The notes: a model not told the origin generated them from the sequence alone. 44,849 bases of DNA from JAAYRQ01 sp035647235 (GCA_964514235.1 CAZEPV010000017.1:1-44849), one strand, 5' to 3'. Shown: positions 33,104-42,405, counted from the stretch's first letter. Translations and numbers: made by a program.

Positions 33104-33352
33104 TTAATCAATAAGTAATGCTACTGTTGCAGAACCTACTTCTATCCCACAAGCTTTACCTAGTAAGCCCATACTCTCCACCATGGTAATTTCAATTTGC
33201 TTATCAGTACAAGCGTTCTTTATAGGTGCTATTACGTGGGGTTCTGCATCACTAGCTATATAAACTCTTTTTACTTGGCTTTTATCAATAGCCTTTTTAA
33301 CCTGCTTTAAACCTATTACTTTAGGCGCATTCTTTAATTCTTGAAGTGGCAA
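33104..33352 (-). CDS. L7Ae-family kink-turn RNA-binding protein (YbxF-like)
   Basis: An 82-residue L7Ae/L30e/S12e/Gadd45-type protein, the same length as Bacillus subtilis YbxF, which binds kink-turn RNA. Signature: KVIGLKQVKKAIDKSQVKRV, IASDAEPHVIAPI and the C-terminal LGKACGIEVGSATVALL. The start is the TTG at 33352, seven bases after AGGGGG. The frame extends upstream to 33421, but that part overlaps the promoter/leader region and has no family match. It is the first gene of the str unit, 20 nt before rpsL. The exact cellular role is uncertain. Confidence 0.9.
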   Translation of the reverse strand: MPLQELKNAPKVIGLKQVKKAIDKSQVKRVYIASDAEPHVIAPIKNACTDKQIEITMVESMGLLGKACGIEVGSATVALLID

Positions 33353-33427
33353 AAGTTGACCCCCTAATGTATGAAAGCTTATATTTAAACACAAATAAAA
33401 AGTAGCATCCTTGCCACGCACCTAAAT

Positions 33428-33456
33428 ATTGTAGCACCTAGCAAAGATGCAGTCAA
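33428..33456 (-). promoter_or_regulatory. Sigma-A promoter of the str unit (ybxF-like gene, rpsL, rpsG, fusA, tuf)
   Basis: On the minus strand TTGACT (33451-33456), a 17-bp spacer and TACAAT (33428-33433), with TGC just before the -10, an extended -10 element. The predicted start near 33421 gives a leader of about 70 nt. It lies in the 137-nt gap after rpoC. Confidence 0.85.
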
Positions 33457-33489
33457 ATGTTTTAATTTCTTTGCAAGAAGAATTATTAA

Positions 33490-36400
33490 TTATTCTTCAG
33501 CCGCAGCTATTTCGTTTTCATCTACAATAACATTAGTAGTCTTAGTTTTGCGATAAACTGAGTATCCCGTTCCAGCCGGAATCAATTTACCTATTATCAC
33601 ATTTTCCTTTAAGCCGATTAAATTATCGACTTTGCCTTTTATGGCTGCTTCGGTCAAGACTTTAGTTGTCTCTTGGAAAGAAGCTGCGGATAAGAAGGAT
33701 TCAGTATTAAGTGAGGCCTTCGTAATCCCGAGTAACATAGGTGAACATACAGCTGGTAGCAAACCATTTTCTATCGCTTTTAGGTTTTCTTCCTCAAAAG
33801 TAACTATATCCACAAAAGCCCCTGGTAACAAGGTAGTTTCACCAGCATTTTCGATTTTGACTTTTTTGAGCATCTGGCGAATAATTATTTCTATATGCTT
33901 ATCACTTATATCCACACCTTGGGAACGATAGACTTTTTGTACTTCTTGCAATAGGTATCTTTGTACTTCCTGCAAGCCTTTAGTTTTAAGAATATCGTGG
34001 GGGTTTAAAGGCCCCTCGGTTAAAGCATCCCCTGTTTCTACAGAGTCCCCTTCTTGTACCTTTAACCTCGAACCATAGTGGACTAGGTAGGCACCTAATT
34101 CTTCCTCATTTTCTCCTAAAATTTCTATCTGTCTTCTGCCTTTGTTTTCACCGAACTTAACCCTGCCATTGATTTCTGTTACAACTGCCTGGCCTTTTGG
34201 TTTACGTACTTCAAAGAGTTCTTCTACACGGGGTAATCCTCTAGTAATATCCTCACCGGCTACACCACCCGTATGGAAAGTACGCATGGTTAACTGGGTT
34301 CCAGGTTCCCCTATTGATTGGGCAGCCAAAGTTCCAACGGCCTCCCCAATTTCTACATCGTAGCCAGTAGCTAGATTCCTCCCATAGCACTGTTTGCATA
34401 CTCCATGCTTAGTTTTACAGGTTAATACAGACCTGATTTTCACCTTTTCAATACCAGCTTTCTCAATGGCCTGACCTTCTTCATCACCTATCATTTGGTT
34501 TTCGTTGATTAATACTTCCCCTGTTTGGGGATGAAGTATTGTATCTACTGATACCCTACCAATAATCCGCTGTTTTAAAGGCTCTATTAATTGTGAGCCT
34601 TCGGTTATCTGCTCCACCCAGATTCCTTCAGCTGATTCACAATCCTGTTCACGCACTATTACATCTTGTGAGACATCCACTAAACGGCGAGTCAAATATC
34701 CTGAATCTGCTGTTCTTAGGGCTGTGTCAGCTAGACCTTTCCGAGCACCATGAGTTGATATAAAATATTCTAGAACGGTTAAGCCTTCCCTAAAGTTAGC
34801 TTTAATAGGTAAGTCTATGATTTTTCCAGAGGGGTCAGCCATTAGTCCCCGCATCCCCGCAAGTTGGCGAATCTGCTGGAAGTTGCCCCTGGCACCAGAT
34901 ATTGCCATCATATAAACTGGATTGTTTTCATTCAAGGTGTTCTTTAAGGATTCCGTAATATCATCAGTAGCCTGATTCCATATTTCTACTACTTGTCTAT
35001 GTCTTTCATCATCTGTAATCAAGCCTACCATATAATCCTGCTCTATAGCTTTAACGATTTCATCTGTACTTTTTATAATGGTGTCTTTAGCTTCTGGGGT
35101 TTGGAAATCAGTTACACCAACACTTACCCCAGCTTGAGTCGCATACTTAAAGCCTAAGCTCTTGAGACCATCTAACATTTCAGCTGTTATAGCATTACTT
35201 TCTAATCTATAACATTCATATACTATATGGCCTAGTTTTCCTTTATCTATAACTTCGTTGAAATAACCTAAACTATCAGGGATTATTTCATTTATGATAA
35301 TACGCCCTACTGAAGTTTCTATGATTTTTTCAACTGGTTCTGATTTTTTATCTTCCATTATGGTTATCTTAACCTTAATTTTTTCATGCAATTTAATATG
35401 ACCTAAGCCGAAAGCCATTCTAGCTTCCTCTGGGGAACTATAAGCCTTAGGTCTTTCTTTGGCCAAATCTTCTTGACTCATGTAAGTCAAATAATATAGA
35501 CCCATAACCATATCCTGGGTAGGCGTAACCACAGGCTTGCCATCTTTTGGATTAAGAATATTGTTACTGGCCAACATTAATAATCTGGCTTCAGTCTGGG
35601 CCTCGGCTGAAAGCGGTACGTGAACTGCCATTTGGTCACCATCGAAGTCTGCATTATAGGCAGTACATACTAATGGATGTAATTGCAAAGCACGTCCTTC
35701 AACTAATACAGGTTCAAATGCCTGAATACCCAGACGGTGCAAAGTCGGAGCCCGATTAAGTAGTACTGGATGTTCCTTGATTACATCTTCCAAGATATCC
35801 CATACCTCTTCCCGACCCCTTTCTACCATCTTTTTAGCGCTTTTTATATTGGAGGATATACCCCGATCTACTAATTTCTTCATAACAAATGGTTTGAAAA
35901 GCTCCAAAGCCATTTCCTTGGGTAAACCGCATTGATGCATTTTAAGCGATGGGCCTACAACTATCACTGATCTACCTGAGTAGTCGACCCGTTTACCTAG
36001 TAGGTTCTGTCTGAAACGTCCTTGCTTTCCTTTTAACATATCACTGAGTGATTTTAGGGCACGATTACCTGGACCTGTTACAGGTCTGCCCCGACGTCCA
36101 TTATCTACTAAAGCATCTACCGCTTCTTGTAACATCCGTTTTTCATTACGGACAATTATATCTGGTGCACCCAAGTCTAATAATCTTTTCAGACGATTGT
36201 TACGGTTTATAACCCTACGATATAAATCATTCAAATCAGAGGTAGCAAACCTACCACCATCCAATTGAACCATAGGTCTAAGTTCGGGTGGAATGACAGG
36301 TAGTACTTCCATAATCGTCCATTCGGGTTTATTGGTAGATAAGCGCAAGGATTCTATTACTTCTAGTCTTCTAATAGCCCTACTTTTCCTTTGGCCAGTA

Positions 36401-36993
36401 GTGGTAGCAATTTCTTCCTTTAAATCTACCGATTCCTTTTGCAAATCAATTTCGGATAACAAGATTTTTACAGCCTCGGCACCGATAGCCGCTGCAAAAG
36501 CATCCCCATACCTTTCTCGATTTTCGCGATACTCGGATTCATTTAATAATTGTTTTTTTAGTAAGGGGGTATCCCCTGGATCAACCACAATATAATTTAC
36601 AAAATATATAACTTTTTCTAAAACTTTAGGTGACATATCTAATAGGAGTCCCATTCTGCTAGGTATTCCTTTTAAATACCAGATGTGGCAGACAGGAGCA
36701 GCTAGTTCAATATGTCCCATTCTTTCACGTCTTACTTTCGAAGTGGTGACTTCTACTCCACAACGATCACAAACTATACCCCTATGTCTAACTCTTTTAT
36801 ATTTACCACAATGGCATTCCCAGTCTTTAACAGGGCCGAAAATCTTTTCACAAAAAAGTCCTTCTTTTTCTGGCCTTAAAGTTCGGTAATTAATAGTTTC
36901 AGGTTTTTTAACTTCTCCGCTACTCCAAGATCTAATTTGTTCTGGGGAAGCTAAAGATATCTTAATCCGTTCAAAATTATTGACATCTAACAA
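33490..36993 (-). CDS. rpoC: RNA polymerase beta' subunit
   Basis: Beta', 1,167 residues, part of the catalytic core. The N-terminal zinc ribbon uses C60, C62, C75 and C78. The catalytic NADFDGDQMAVH with three aspartates is at around residue 450, the rudder/lid region has GKQGRFRQNLLGKRVDYSGRS in adjoining blocks, and the trigger-loop region has TAEMLDG and later GEPGTQLTMRTFHTGG. A second cysteine cluster is in CKTKHGVCKQCYG. TTG start at 36993 with a GGGAGAGA site; 61 nt after rpoB. No large lineage-specific insert is apparent. Confidence 0.98.
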   Translation of the reverse strand: MLDVNNFERIKISLASPEQIRSWSSGEVKKPETINYRTLRPEKEGLFCEKIFGPVKDWECHCGKYKRVRHRGIVCDRCGVEVTTSKVRRERMGHIELAAPVCHIWYLKGIPSRMGLLLDMSPKVLEKVIYFVNYIVVDPGDTPLLKKQLLNESEYRENRERYGDAFAAAIGAEAVKILLSEIDLQKESVDLKEEIATTTGQRKSRAIRRLEVIESLRLSTNKPEWTIMEVLPVIPPELRPMVQLDGGRFATSDLNDLYRRVINRNNRLKRLLDLGAPDIIVRNEKRMLQEAVDALVDNGRRGRPVTGPGNRALKSLSDMLKGKQGRFRQNLLGKRVDYSGRSVIVVGPSLKMHQCGLPKEMALELFKPFVMKKLVDRGISSNIKSAKKMVERGREEVWDILEDVIKEHPVLLNRAPTLHRLGIQAFEPVLVEGRALQLHPLVCTAYNADFDGDQMAVHVPLSAEAQTEARLLMLASNNILNPKDGKPVVTPTQDMVMGLYYLTYMSQEDLAKERPKAYSSPEEARMAFGLGHIKLHEKIKVKITIMEDKKSEPVEKIIETSVGRIIINEIIPDSLGYFNEVIDKGKLGHIVYECYRLESNAITAEMLDGLKSLGFKYATQAGVSVGVTDFQTPEAKDTIIKSTDEIVKAIEQDYMVGLITDDERHRQVVEIWNQATDDITESLKNTLNENNPVYMMAISGARGNFQQIRQLAGMRGLMADPSGKIIDLPIKANFREGLTVLEYFISTHGARKGLADTALRTADSGYLTRRLVDVSQDVIVREQDCESAEGIWVEQITEGSQLIEPLKQRIIGRVSVDTILHPQTGEVLINENQMIGDEEGQAIEKAGIEKVKIRSVLTCKTKHGVCKQCYGRNLATGYDVEIGEAVGTLAAQSIGEPGTQLTMRTFHTGGVAGEDITRGLPRVEELFEVRKPKGQAVVTEINGRVKFGENKGRRQIEILGENEEELGAYLVHYGSRLKVQEGDSVETGDALTEGPLNPHDILKTKGLQEVQRYLLQEVQKVYRSQGVDISDKHIEIIIRQMLKKVKIENAGETTLLPGAFVDIVTFEEENLKAIENGLLPAVCSPMLLGITKASLNTESFLSAASFQETTKVLTEAAIKGKVDNLIGLKENVIIGKLIPAGTGYSVYRKTKTTNVIVDENEIAAAEE

Positions 36994-37054
36994 AGCATTC
37001 TCTCCCTTCCAGAAGAATAGTAGTCTACTAATTTACCTATGGCTTCTGGTCATT

Positions 37055-40000
37055 TTAATCTAAAATGTCATCATCTTCGTCTTCCTCTATATCATTAGAT
37101 TCTATTTCTTCAGGCTTACCTATCAATTCGGGCAATTCGACTCCTAATTCCTTGGCCTTTTCTCTCTCATTTACTTCTATATCTGGATCCTTAATCTGTA
37201 CTTCTTCATCATTATCAGATAAGAGCCGAACATCAAGAGCTAGACTCTGGAGTTCTTTAATTAGGACTTTAAAACCTTCTGGCACTCCTGGTTCAGGGAT
37301 ATTTTCACCTTTGACGATAGATTCATAAGTTTTAAGTCTTCCTACCACATCATCAGACTTGACCGTAAGAATCTCTTGCAGGGTATAGGCAGCCCCATAG
37401 GCTTCTAATGCCCAAACTTCCATTTCTCCAAATCTTTGTCCACCGAATTGGGCCTTACCACCAAGTGGCTGTTGAGTTACTAAAGAATAAGGTCCTATTG
37501 ACCTAGCATGGATTTTATCATCTACTAAATGGGCCAATTTCAGCATATAAACATAGCCTACTGTAATTTCATTATCAAATGGTTCTCCAGTACGTCCATC
37601 GTATAATACAGCTTTACCATTTTCGGGTAAACCCGCTTCCCTTAACTTTATAAAAATATCTTCCTCATCAGCTCCATCAAATACTGATGTAGCAACCTTC
37701 ATACCCATTGTCATAGCTGCCCAGCCTAAATGACATTCTAGTATTTGTCCGATATTCATACGGGATGGAACCCCTAGAGGATTTAAAACAATCTGAATGG
37801 GAGTCCCATCAGATAAAAAGGGCATATCTTCCTCAGGTAATATCCTGGATATTACCCCCTTGTTACCGTGGCGTCCCGCCATTTTATCCCCTTCGGATAT
37901 CTTTCTTTTTTGGGCAATATAGACTCTAACTAGCTGATTGACCCCAGGTGGCAGTTCATCACCATTCTCACGAGAAAAACGTTTTACTGCCACGACCTTT
38001 CCAGCCTCTCCGTGGGGAACCCTTAAGGAGGAATCTCTAACTTCACGAGCCTTTTCACCGAATATAGCTCTGAGTAATCTTTCCTCTGGGGTAAGTTCAG
38101 TTTCACCTTTAGGGGTAACTTTACCGACTAGAATATCGTCTGGCCTTACTTCAGCACCCACTCTAATTACCCCAAATTCATCCAAATTCTTAAGCATATC
38201 TTCAGATACATTCGGAATATCCCGAGTAATTTCTTCGGGGCCTAGTTTAGTATCACGAGCTTCACATTCATATTCCTCTATATGGATTGAAGTAAAAACA
38301 TCTTCCTTGACTAATTTCTCCGATATTAATATAGCATCTTCATAGTTATATCCTTCCCAAGGCATAAATGCTACTAGAACATTTTTACCCAGAGCTAATT
38401 CGCCCTTATCAGTACTCGGACCATCAGCTATGATTTGATGGGCATCTACCCTTTCCCCTACTTCGACTATAGGTCTTTGATTATAGCAAGTACCCTGATT
38501 AGAGCGTATAAACTTTAATATCTCATAATTTTCAAATGTACCATCATCATTTTGGATTACTATCTTATCTGCAGTAATCTTCCTAACCATACCTGCTTTT
38601 TGGCTTATAACAACAGCTCCAGAATCTTTAGCTGCTTTATATTCAAGTCCAGTCCCCACTACGGGTGACTCTACACTGATTAATGGAACCGCTTGCCTTT
38701 GCATATTGGCCCCCATTAAAGCTCGGTTGGCATCATCATTTTCCAAAAAAGGAATTAAAGAAGTTGCCACACTAAATACTTGTTTGGGGGATACATCCAT
38801 AAAATCCAATCTTTCAACAGGTACTTCTAAAATTTCTTCAAACCATCGGGCCTCAACTCTATCATCAATAAAGTAGCCACCCTCATCTAAGGGAGCATTG
38901 GCTTGGGCAATTACATATTCATCTTCCTCGTCAGCCGATAGATAAACGATCTCATTTAATACTCGTCCCGTTTTTTTGTCTACTTTACGGTAAGGAGTTT
39001 CAATAAAACCGAAATCATTAACCCGTCCGTAAGTAGCTAGTGAACCAATTAGTCCAATATTAGGCCCCTCTGGGGTTTCAATCGGACATATCCTTCCATA
39101 GTGAGAATGGTGAACATCTCGAACTTGGAAACCAGCCCTTTCACGAGTAAGTCCACCAGGTCCCAAAGCACTAAGCTTTCTTTTATGAGTAAGTTCAGCT
39201 AAGGGATTAGTCTGGTCCATAAATTGGGACAGTTGTGAGCTGCCAAAGAACTCCTTAACTGCGGCAGTAATAGGTCTTATATTAATTAAGACCTGGGGAG
39301 TCAGAGTCTCTACATCGTGGATACTCATTCTTTCCCTAACTACCCTTTCCATTCTAACTAGACCCGTTCTAAATTGGTTTTGCAAAAGCTCCCCAATAGA
39401 TCTAAGCCTTCTGTTACCTAGATGGTCGATTACATCGACTTTACCTGTACCATCAATTAATTTTAATAAGTATCCAATGGTACTAGTTATATCCTCCAGG
39501 GTTAGATGGCGTGTTTTTAAATCAACATTTAATCCTAATTTTTTATTAACCTTATAGCGTCCCACATTGGCCATATCATAACGACGGGAATCGAAAAACA
39601 GATTATTAATAAGTGTTTCCGCTGCATCCTCAGTCGCCATTTCACCTGGCCTAAGTCGACGATAAAATTCAATTAGGGCCTCTTTCTTATTAGTAGTCGT
39701 ATCCTTTTCCAAAGTTTTTTGGATGGTTTCATGATTATCGTATAATTCTAATATTTCTTCATTAGTTTCATAGCCTAAAGCTCTAAGTAAAACCGTAACT
39801 GTAATCTTTCTTGTCTTATCAATTCTAGTATAAATAAGACCAGCACTATCCATTTCCAGCTCAAACCATGCACCACGGTTGGGGATAACAGTAGCACCAT
39901 AAAGCGTATTTCCAGCTACATCAACTCTATCACTAAAATAAACTCCCGGTGACTTTACTAATTGACTGACTACTACCCTTTCGGCACCATTAATAATAAA

Positions 40001-40366
40001 AGTACCTTTATCCGTCATGAGGGGCAAATCCCCCATATATACTTCCGATTCCTTAATTTCCCCAGTTTCTTTTTCAGTCAATCTTACCTTTAACTTTAAA
40101 GGAGCCTGATAACTTACATCCCTCTCCTTACATTCATTAACCGAATATTTAGGTTCACCAATAGAGTAATCTAGAAAAGCCAAGTCCAGATTACCAGTAA
40201 AATCTGATATTGGAAAAACCTCACTTAGGGCTTCCCTTAAACCATATTTCAAAAACCACTCGTATGAACTCAATTGTATCTGTATTAGATTCGGCAGTTC
40301 GATAGGTTCATCGATTTGAGAGTAACTTAGCCTTTTTACTTTGCCATATTCCTGAATGTGGGCCAA
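37055..40366 (-). CDS. rpoB: RNA polymerase beta subunit
   Basis: Beta, 1,103 residues. The rifampicin-pocket segment is at about residues 374-410 (FFGSSQLSQFMDQ, THKRKLSALGPGG) with the wild-type D384, H394 and S399. Active-site segments include MAGRHGNKGVISRILPEEDM and the C-terminal PLGGKAQFGGQRFGEMEVWA. The C-terminus ends in an acidic tail. The start is TTG at 40366, seven bases after AAGGGGTGA. It has its own promoter and a structured 124-nt leader, and is separated from rplL by an extra gene and a terminator, so rpoBC is uncoupled from rplJL here. Confidence 0.98.
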   Translation of the reverse strand: MAHIQEYGKVKRLSYSQIDEPIELPNLIQIQLSSYEWFLKYGLREALSEVFPISDFTGNLDLAFLDYSIGEPKYSVNECKERDVSYQAPLKLKVRLTEKETGEIKESEVYMGDLPLMTDKGTFIINGAERVVVSQLVKSPGVYFSDRVDVAGNTLYGATVIPNRGAWFELEMDSAGLIYTRIDKTRKITVTVLLRALGYETNEEILELYDNHETIQKTLEKDTTTNKKEALIEFYRRLRPGEMATEDAAETLINNLFFDSRRYDMANVGRYKVNKKLGLNVDLKTRHLTLEDITSTIGYLLKLIDGTGKVDVIDHLGNRRLRSIGELLQNQFRTGLVRMERVVRERMSIHDVETLTPQVLINIRPITAAVKEFFGSSQLSQFMDQTNPLAELTHKRKLSALGPGGLTRERAGFQVRDVHHSHYGRICPIETPEGPNIGLIGSLATYGRVNDFGFIETPYRKVDKKTGRVLNEIVYLSADEEDEYVIAQANAPLDEGGYFIDDRVEARWFEEILEVPVERLDFMDVSPKQVFSVATSLIPFLENDDANRALMGANMQRQAVPLISVESPVVGTGLEYKAAKDSGAVVISQKAGMVRKITADKIVIQNDDGTFENYEILKFIRSNQGTCYNQRPIVEVGERVDAHQIIADGPSTDKGELALGKNVLVAFMPWEGYNYEDAILISEKLVKEDVFTSIHIEEYECEARDTKLGPEEITRDIPNVSEDMLKNLDEFGVIRVGAEVRPDDILVGKVTPKGETELTPEERLLRAIFGEKAREVRDSSLRVPHGEAGKVVAVKRFSRENGDELPPGVNQLVRVYIAQKRKISEGDKMAGRHGNKGVISRILPEEDMPFLSDGTPIQIVLNPLGVPSRMNIGQILECHLGWAAMTMGMKVATSVFDGADEEDIFIKLREAGLPENGKAVLYDGRTGEPFDNEITVGYVYMLKLAHLVDDKIHARSIGPYSLVTQQPLGGKAQFGGQRFGEMEVWALEAYGAAYTLQEILTVKSDDVVGRLKTYESIVKGENIPEPGVPEGFKVLIKELQSLALDVRLLSDNDEEVQIKDPDIEVNEREKAKELGVELPELIGKPEEIESNDIEEDEDDDILD

Positions 40367-40403
40367 CTCCTAATCACCCCTTTAAAATATTCCTAAACGA
40401 GTG

Positions 40404-40430
40404 AAAAGCAAGGTTAATAAACAACCTCGC
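40404..40430 (-). terminator. Terminator-like hairpin in the rpoB leader
   Basis: On the minus strand GCGAGGTT, loop GTTTATT, AACCTTGC, then TTTT. The stem is 8 bp with one G-T pair and the T run is short, so this may be a weak attenuator rather than a full terminator. It lies 38-65 nt before the rpoB start codon. Confidence 0.45.
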
Positions 40431-40464
40431 CTCTTTTAATAAATAACAAGTCTTAAATCAAATT

Positions 40465-40490
40465 TTGCCATTAGATATTACAAATGGCAA
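40465..40490 (-). other. 5'-end hairpin of the rpoB transcript
   Basis: Perfect 8-bp inverted repeat TTGCCATT/AATGGCAA with a 10-nt loop. It begins exactly where transcription from the promoter at 40497-40525 should start, so the mRNA would begin with this stem, a known way of stabilising Firmicute transcripts. Confidence 0.65.
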
Positions 40491-40496
40491 TTATTA

Positions 40497-40525
40497 ATGT
40501 TAGCACATGGCTAATCGTGAGTCAA
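40497..40525 (-). promoter_or_regulatory. Sigma-A promoter of rpoBC
   Basis: On the minus strand TTGACT (40520-40525), a 17-bp spacer and TAACAT (40497-40502), with TGC before the -10 (extended -10). The architecture is the same as that of the str promoter at 33428-33456. Confidence 0.82.
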
Positions 40526-40546
40526 GGGGATAATTTTATTTTTTTA

Positions 40547-41227
40547 TTAATTTTCATTTGCTTTTTCTTCCTCGGTTCCCTTTTGCAATTCTGCTTGCTT
40601 AGCTAGGTAGTTTTCGATGGAATATTCCTCGGTAATTAGTCGATTAATATATCTAACTTTTCTGGAATAAAAAATAGAAATACAAGTCACACCGATTAGG
40701 AAAATTGATAATCCCAAAACAAATCCATTAAAGGTTACACATTTTGTAAAATAAGGTTTAGCAAGATCCTTTTGCCCATCTGTCCCAAGTCTCCATTGGT
40801 AAGTAGATTCCCCTATCTTTTGTCCACTATTTTTTAGGAAAATACCTAGGGTAGAAAATTCAAAATCAACCGCTCCTTTGTGATTTTGTAATATATTCGT
40901 CTTATGGTTTTTATCAAGGTTAATCGTAGTTACAGACAATATAATGAAATTACGTGTTTTAGATAAAATCGGAAATTTTGCTGCCAAGTTATTATAGCTT
41001 TCCCAATCTTGAACTTGTCGATAGTAAGAGTCCTCATCCCCACCCCTAGAAAAGCCAGCATCCACCAGCTTGGTTACTAATCCCTGGTCATAAGTATGTA
41101 CGGTTTCAACTATGGCAAAATCCTCATCCCATTCAATTTGCCACTGGGTAGTATCGGCTTTAGTCTCAACTGTCAAAACCAAAACTAAGACAAAGGTTAA
41201 CATTAACATCATCTGTAATTTTTTCAT
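40547..41227 (-). CDS. Unrecognised secreted/membrane-anchored protein between rplL and rpoB
   Basis: I do not recognise this 226-residue protein. It has an N-terminal signal peptide (KK then a hydrophobic stretch of about 15 residues, likely cleavage after TKA near residue 24), an extracytoplasmic region of about 140 residues rich in charged and aromatic residues, one membrane segment (about 168-187), and a basic then acidic cytoplasmic tail ending in Glu/Lys/Asn. No lipobox cysteine is present. The only possible ATG start is 41227, because an in-frame TGA lies two codons upstream; its GAAGGG site is about 14 nt away. It sits between a strong terminator after rplL and the rpoB promoter, so it is probably a separate unit inserted into the rplJL-rpoBC region. 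Function is unknown. Confidence 0.75.
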   Translation of the reverse strand: MKKLQMMLMLTFVLVLVLTVETKADTTQWQIEWDEDFAIVETVHTYDQGLVTKLVDAGFSRGGDEDSYYRQVQDWESYNNLAAKFPILSKTRNFIILSVTTINLDKNHKTNILQNHKGAVDFEFSTLGIFLKNSGQKIGESTYQWRLGTDGQKDLAKPYFTKCVTFNGFVLGLSIFLIGVTCISIFYSRKVRYINRLITEEYSIENYLAKQAELQKGTEEEKANEN

Positions 41228-41415
41228 TATTCACATCATTACCCTTCTTTGTGAATTTTAAACTACTATCATTATAATTTTTAATTTTGAATTCTTAATT
41301 AAATACCCTTGAATTTTTAATTATAATAATAGTTGTCATTCTTACATTATACTTTAAAAGATAGATAATTTATGTCTAAGTTGGACGAAAAATGCTTGAC
41401 AACTTTTTAGGGGAC
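41228..41415. other. AT-rich spacer upstream of the membrane-protein gene
   Basis: This part holds no gene. An imperfect inverted repeat has arms near 41261-41280 and 41319-41336 (AATTATAAT-ATAGT in opposite orientation). A minus-strand TATAAT at 41346-41351 is a candidate -10 for the downstream gene, but no good -35 lies at the right distance, so the promoter is unproven. Confidence 0.4.
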
Positions 41416-41450
41416 AAAAAAATGCGGTAGGGGTTTTCCCTTACCGCATT
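41416..41450 (-). terminator. Rho-independent terminator after rplL
   Basis: On the minus strand a 13-bp stem (AATGCGGTAAGGG with CCCCTACCGCATT) and an AAAA loop, followed by at least five T. It starts 12 nt after the rplL stop codon and is strong enough to end the rplJ-rplL transcript. Confidence 0.93.
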
Positions 41451-41461
41451 CTAGTCTCATA

Positions 41462-41833
41462 CTATTTTAGTTCAACACTACCGCCAGCTTCTTCGATTTT
41501 AGCTTTAATTTCTTCTGCTTCTTCCTTAGAAACCTTTTCCTTGACTGGATTTGGAGCTTCGTCTACTAAAGCTTTAGCTTCTTTTAGACCTAGGCCAGTT
41601 ATTTCACGAACTGCCTTGATAACATTAATCTTTTTCTCTCCAGAAGATGTAAGAATAACATCGAAATCAGTCTGTTCTTCCTGAGCTTCAGCAGCAGCTG
41701 GAGCTGCAGCCACTGCCGCTACTGGAGCCGCTGCACTTACGCCAAATTCCTCTTCCAATGCCTTTACTAATTCAGATAACTCTAAAACGGTTAGTTCTTT
41801 TACAATATCAATAACTTCTTGTATTTTACTCAT
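41462..41833 (-). CDS. rplL: 50S ribosomal protein L7/L12
   Basis: The stalk protein L7/L12, 123 residues, which recruits translational GTPases. It has the N-terminal dimerisation domain, an alanine-rich hinge (AAPVAAVAAAPAAAEAQEEQ) and the C-terminal factor-binding domain with KKINVIKAVREITGLGLKEA and KALVDEAPNPVKE. ATG start, 47 nt after rplJ; directly followed by a strong terminator. Confidence 0.98.
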   Translation of the reverse strand: MSKIQEVIDIVKELTVLELSELVKALEEEFGVSAAAPVAAVAAAPAAAEAQEEQTDFDVILTSSGEKKINVIKAVREITGLGLKEAKALVDEAPNPVKEKVSKEEAEEIKAKIEEAGGSVELK

Positions 41834-41880
41834 TATTTATACCTCCCAATATCATTTAAAAATTAAAAATTTAATTAGTC

Positions 41881-42405
41881 TTAACTGGCCTCTTTTTGCA
41901 CCCTAATTTGTTCTAATGCCCTAGCTAGTCCACTAATATTGGCATCAAGCACCGTCACAAAGCCAGTAATAGGTGCCTGCATAGTACCAACTACTTGTGC
42001 TAATAAAGCTTCTCTTGGAGGAAGCTCTGCCAGTTCCTTCACTTGGTCTTTATTTATGACCTTTCCTTCTACTAAACCAACCTTCACTTCTAATTTCTTG
42101 GTTTTTTTAATAAAGTCGTGGATTGACTTAGCTGGTGTAACCGGATCTTCATTACTAAAAAGGACTGCATTAGGCCCTTCAATATGTTCAATAACTTCTG
42201 CAAAGCCCGTATTCCGCAGAGCGAATTCCAGCATGGTATTCTTAAGTACCTTGAATTCTACCCCTGGGGCCCTGAGCGTATTTCTTAATTCGTTCATTTC
42301 ACTAACTGTAATACCCCGATAATCAGTAAATACAACCAAAGAGGCAGCTTGCAATTTTTCTTCTATTTCTTTAACAACTTGTTTTTTCTTCTCAAGTTTG
42401 GGCAT
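41881..42405 (-). CDS. rplJ: 50S ribosomal protein L10
   Basis: L10, 174 residues, the base of the L7/L12 stalk. Characteristic: VVKEIEEKLQAASLVVFTDY, RGITVSEMNELRNTLR and VEFKVLKNTMLEFAL; the C-terminal helix binds L7/L12 dimers. ATG start after AAAGGGGGTGA. Preceded by a leader with a classic L10 attenuator, so the excess L10-L12 complex probably represses its own transcript. Confidence 0.98.
   Translation of the reverse strand: MPKLEKKKQVVKEIEEKLQAASLVVFTDYRGITVSEMNELRNTLRAPGVEFKVLKNTMLEFALRNTGFAEVIEHIEGPNAVLFSNEDPVTPAKSIHDFIKKTKKLEVKVGLVEGKVINKDQVKELAELPPREALLAQVVGTMQAPITGFVTVLDANISGLARALEQIRVQKEAS

Noticed and set aside
33353..33421. N-terminal extension of the L7Ae-family protein
   Set aside because: It overlaps the leader just after the promoter, has no family match, and the TTG at 33352 with an AGGGGG site gives the normal 82 residues.
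37055..40366. Rifampicin-resistance substitutions in rpoB, and streptomycin-resistance changes in rpsL
   Set aside because: The key positions (D384, H394 and S399 in RpoB; K43 and K88 in S12) carry the sensitive-type residues.
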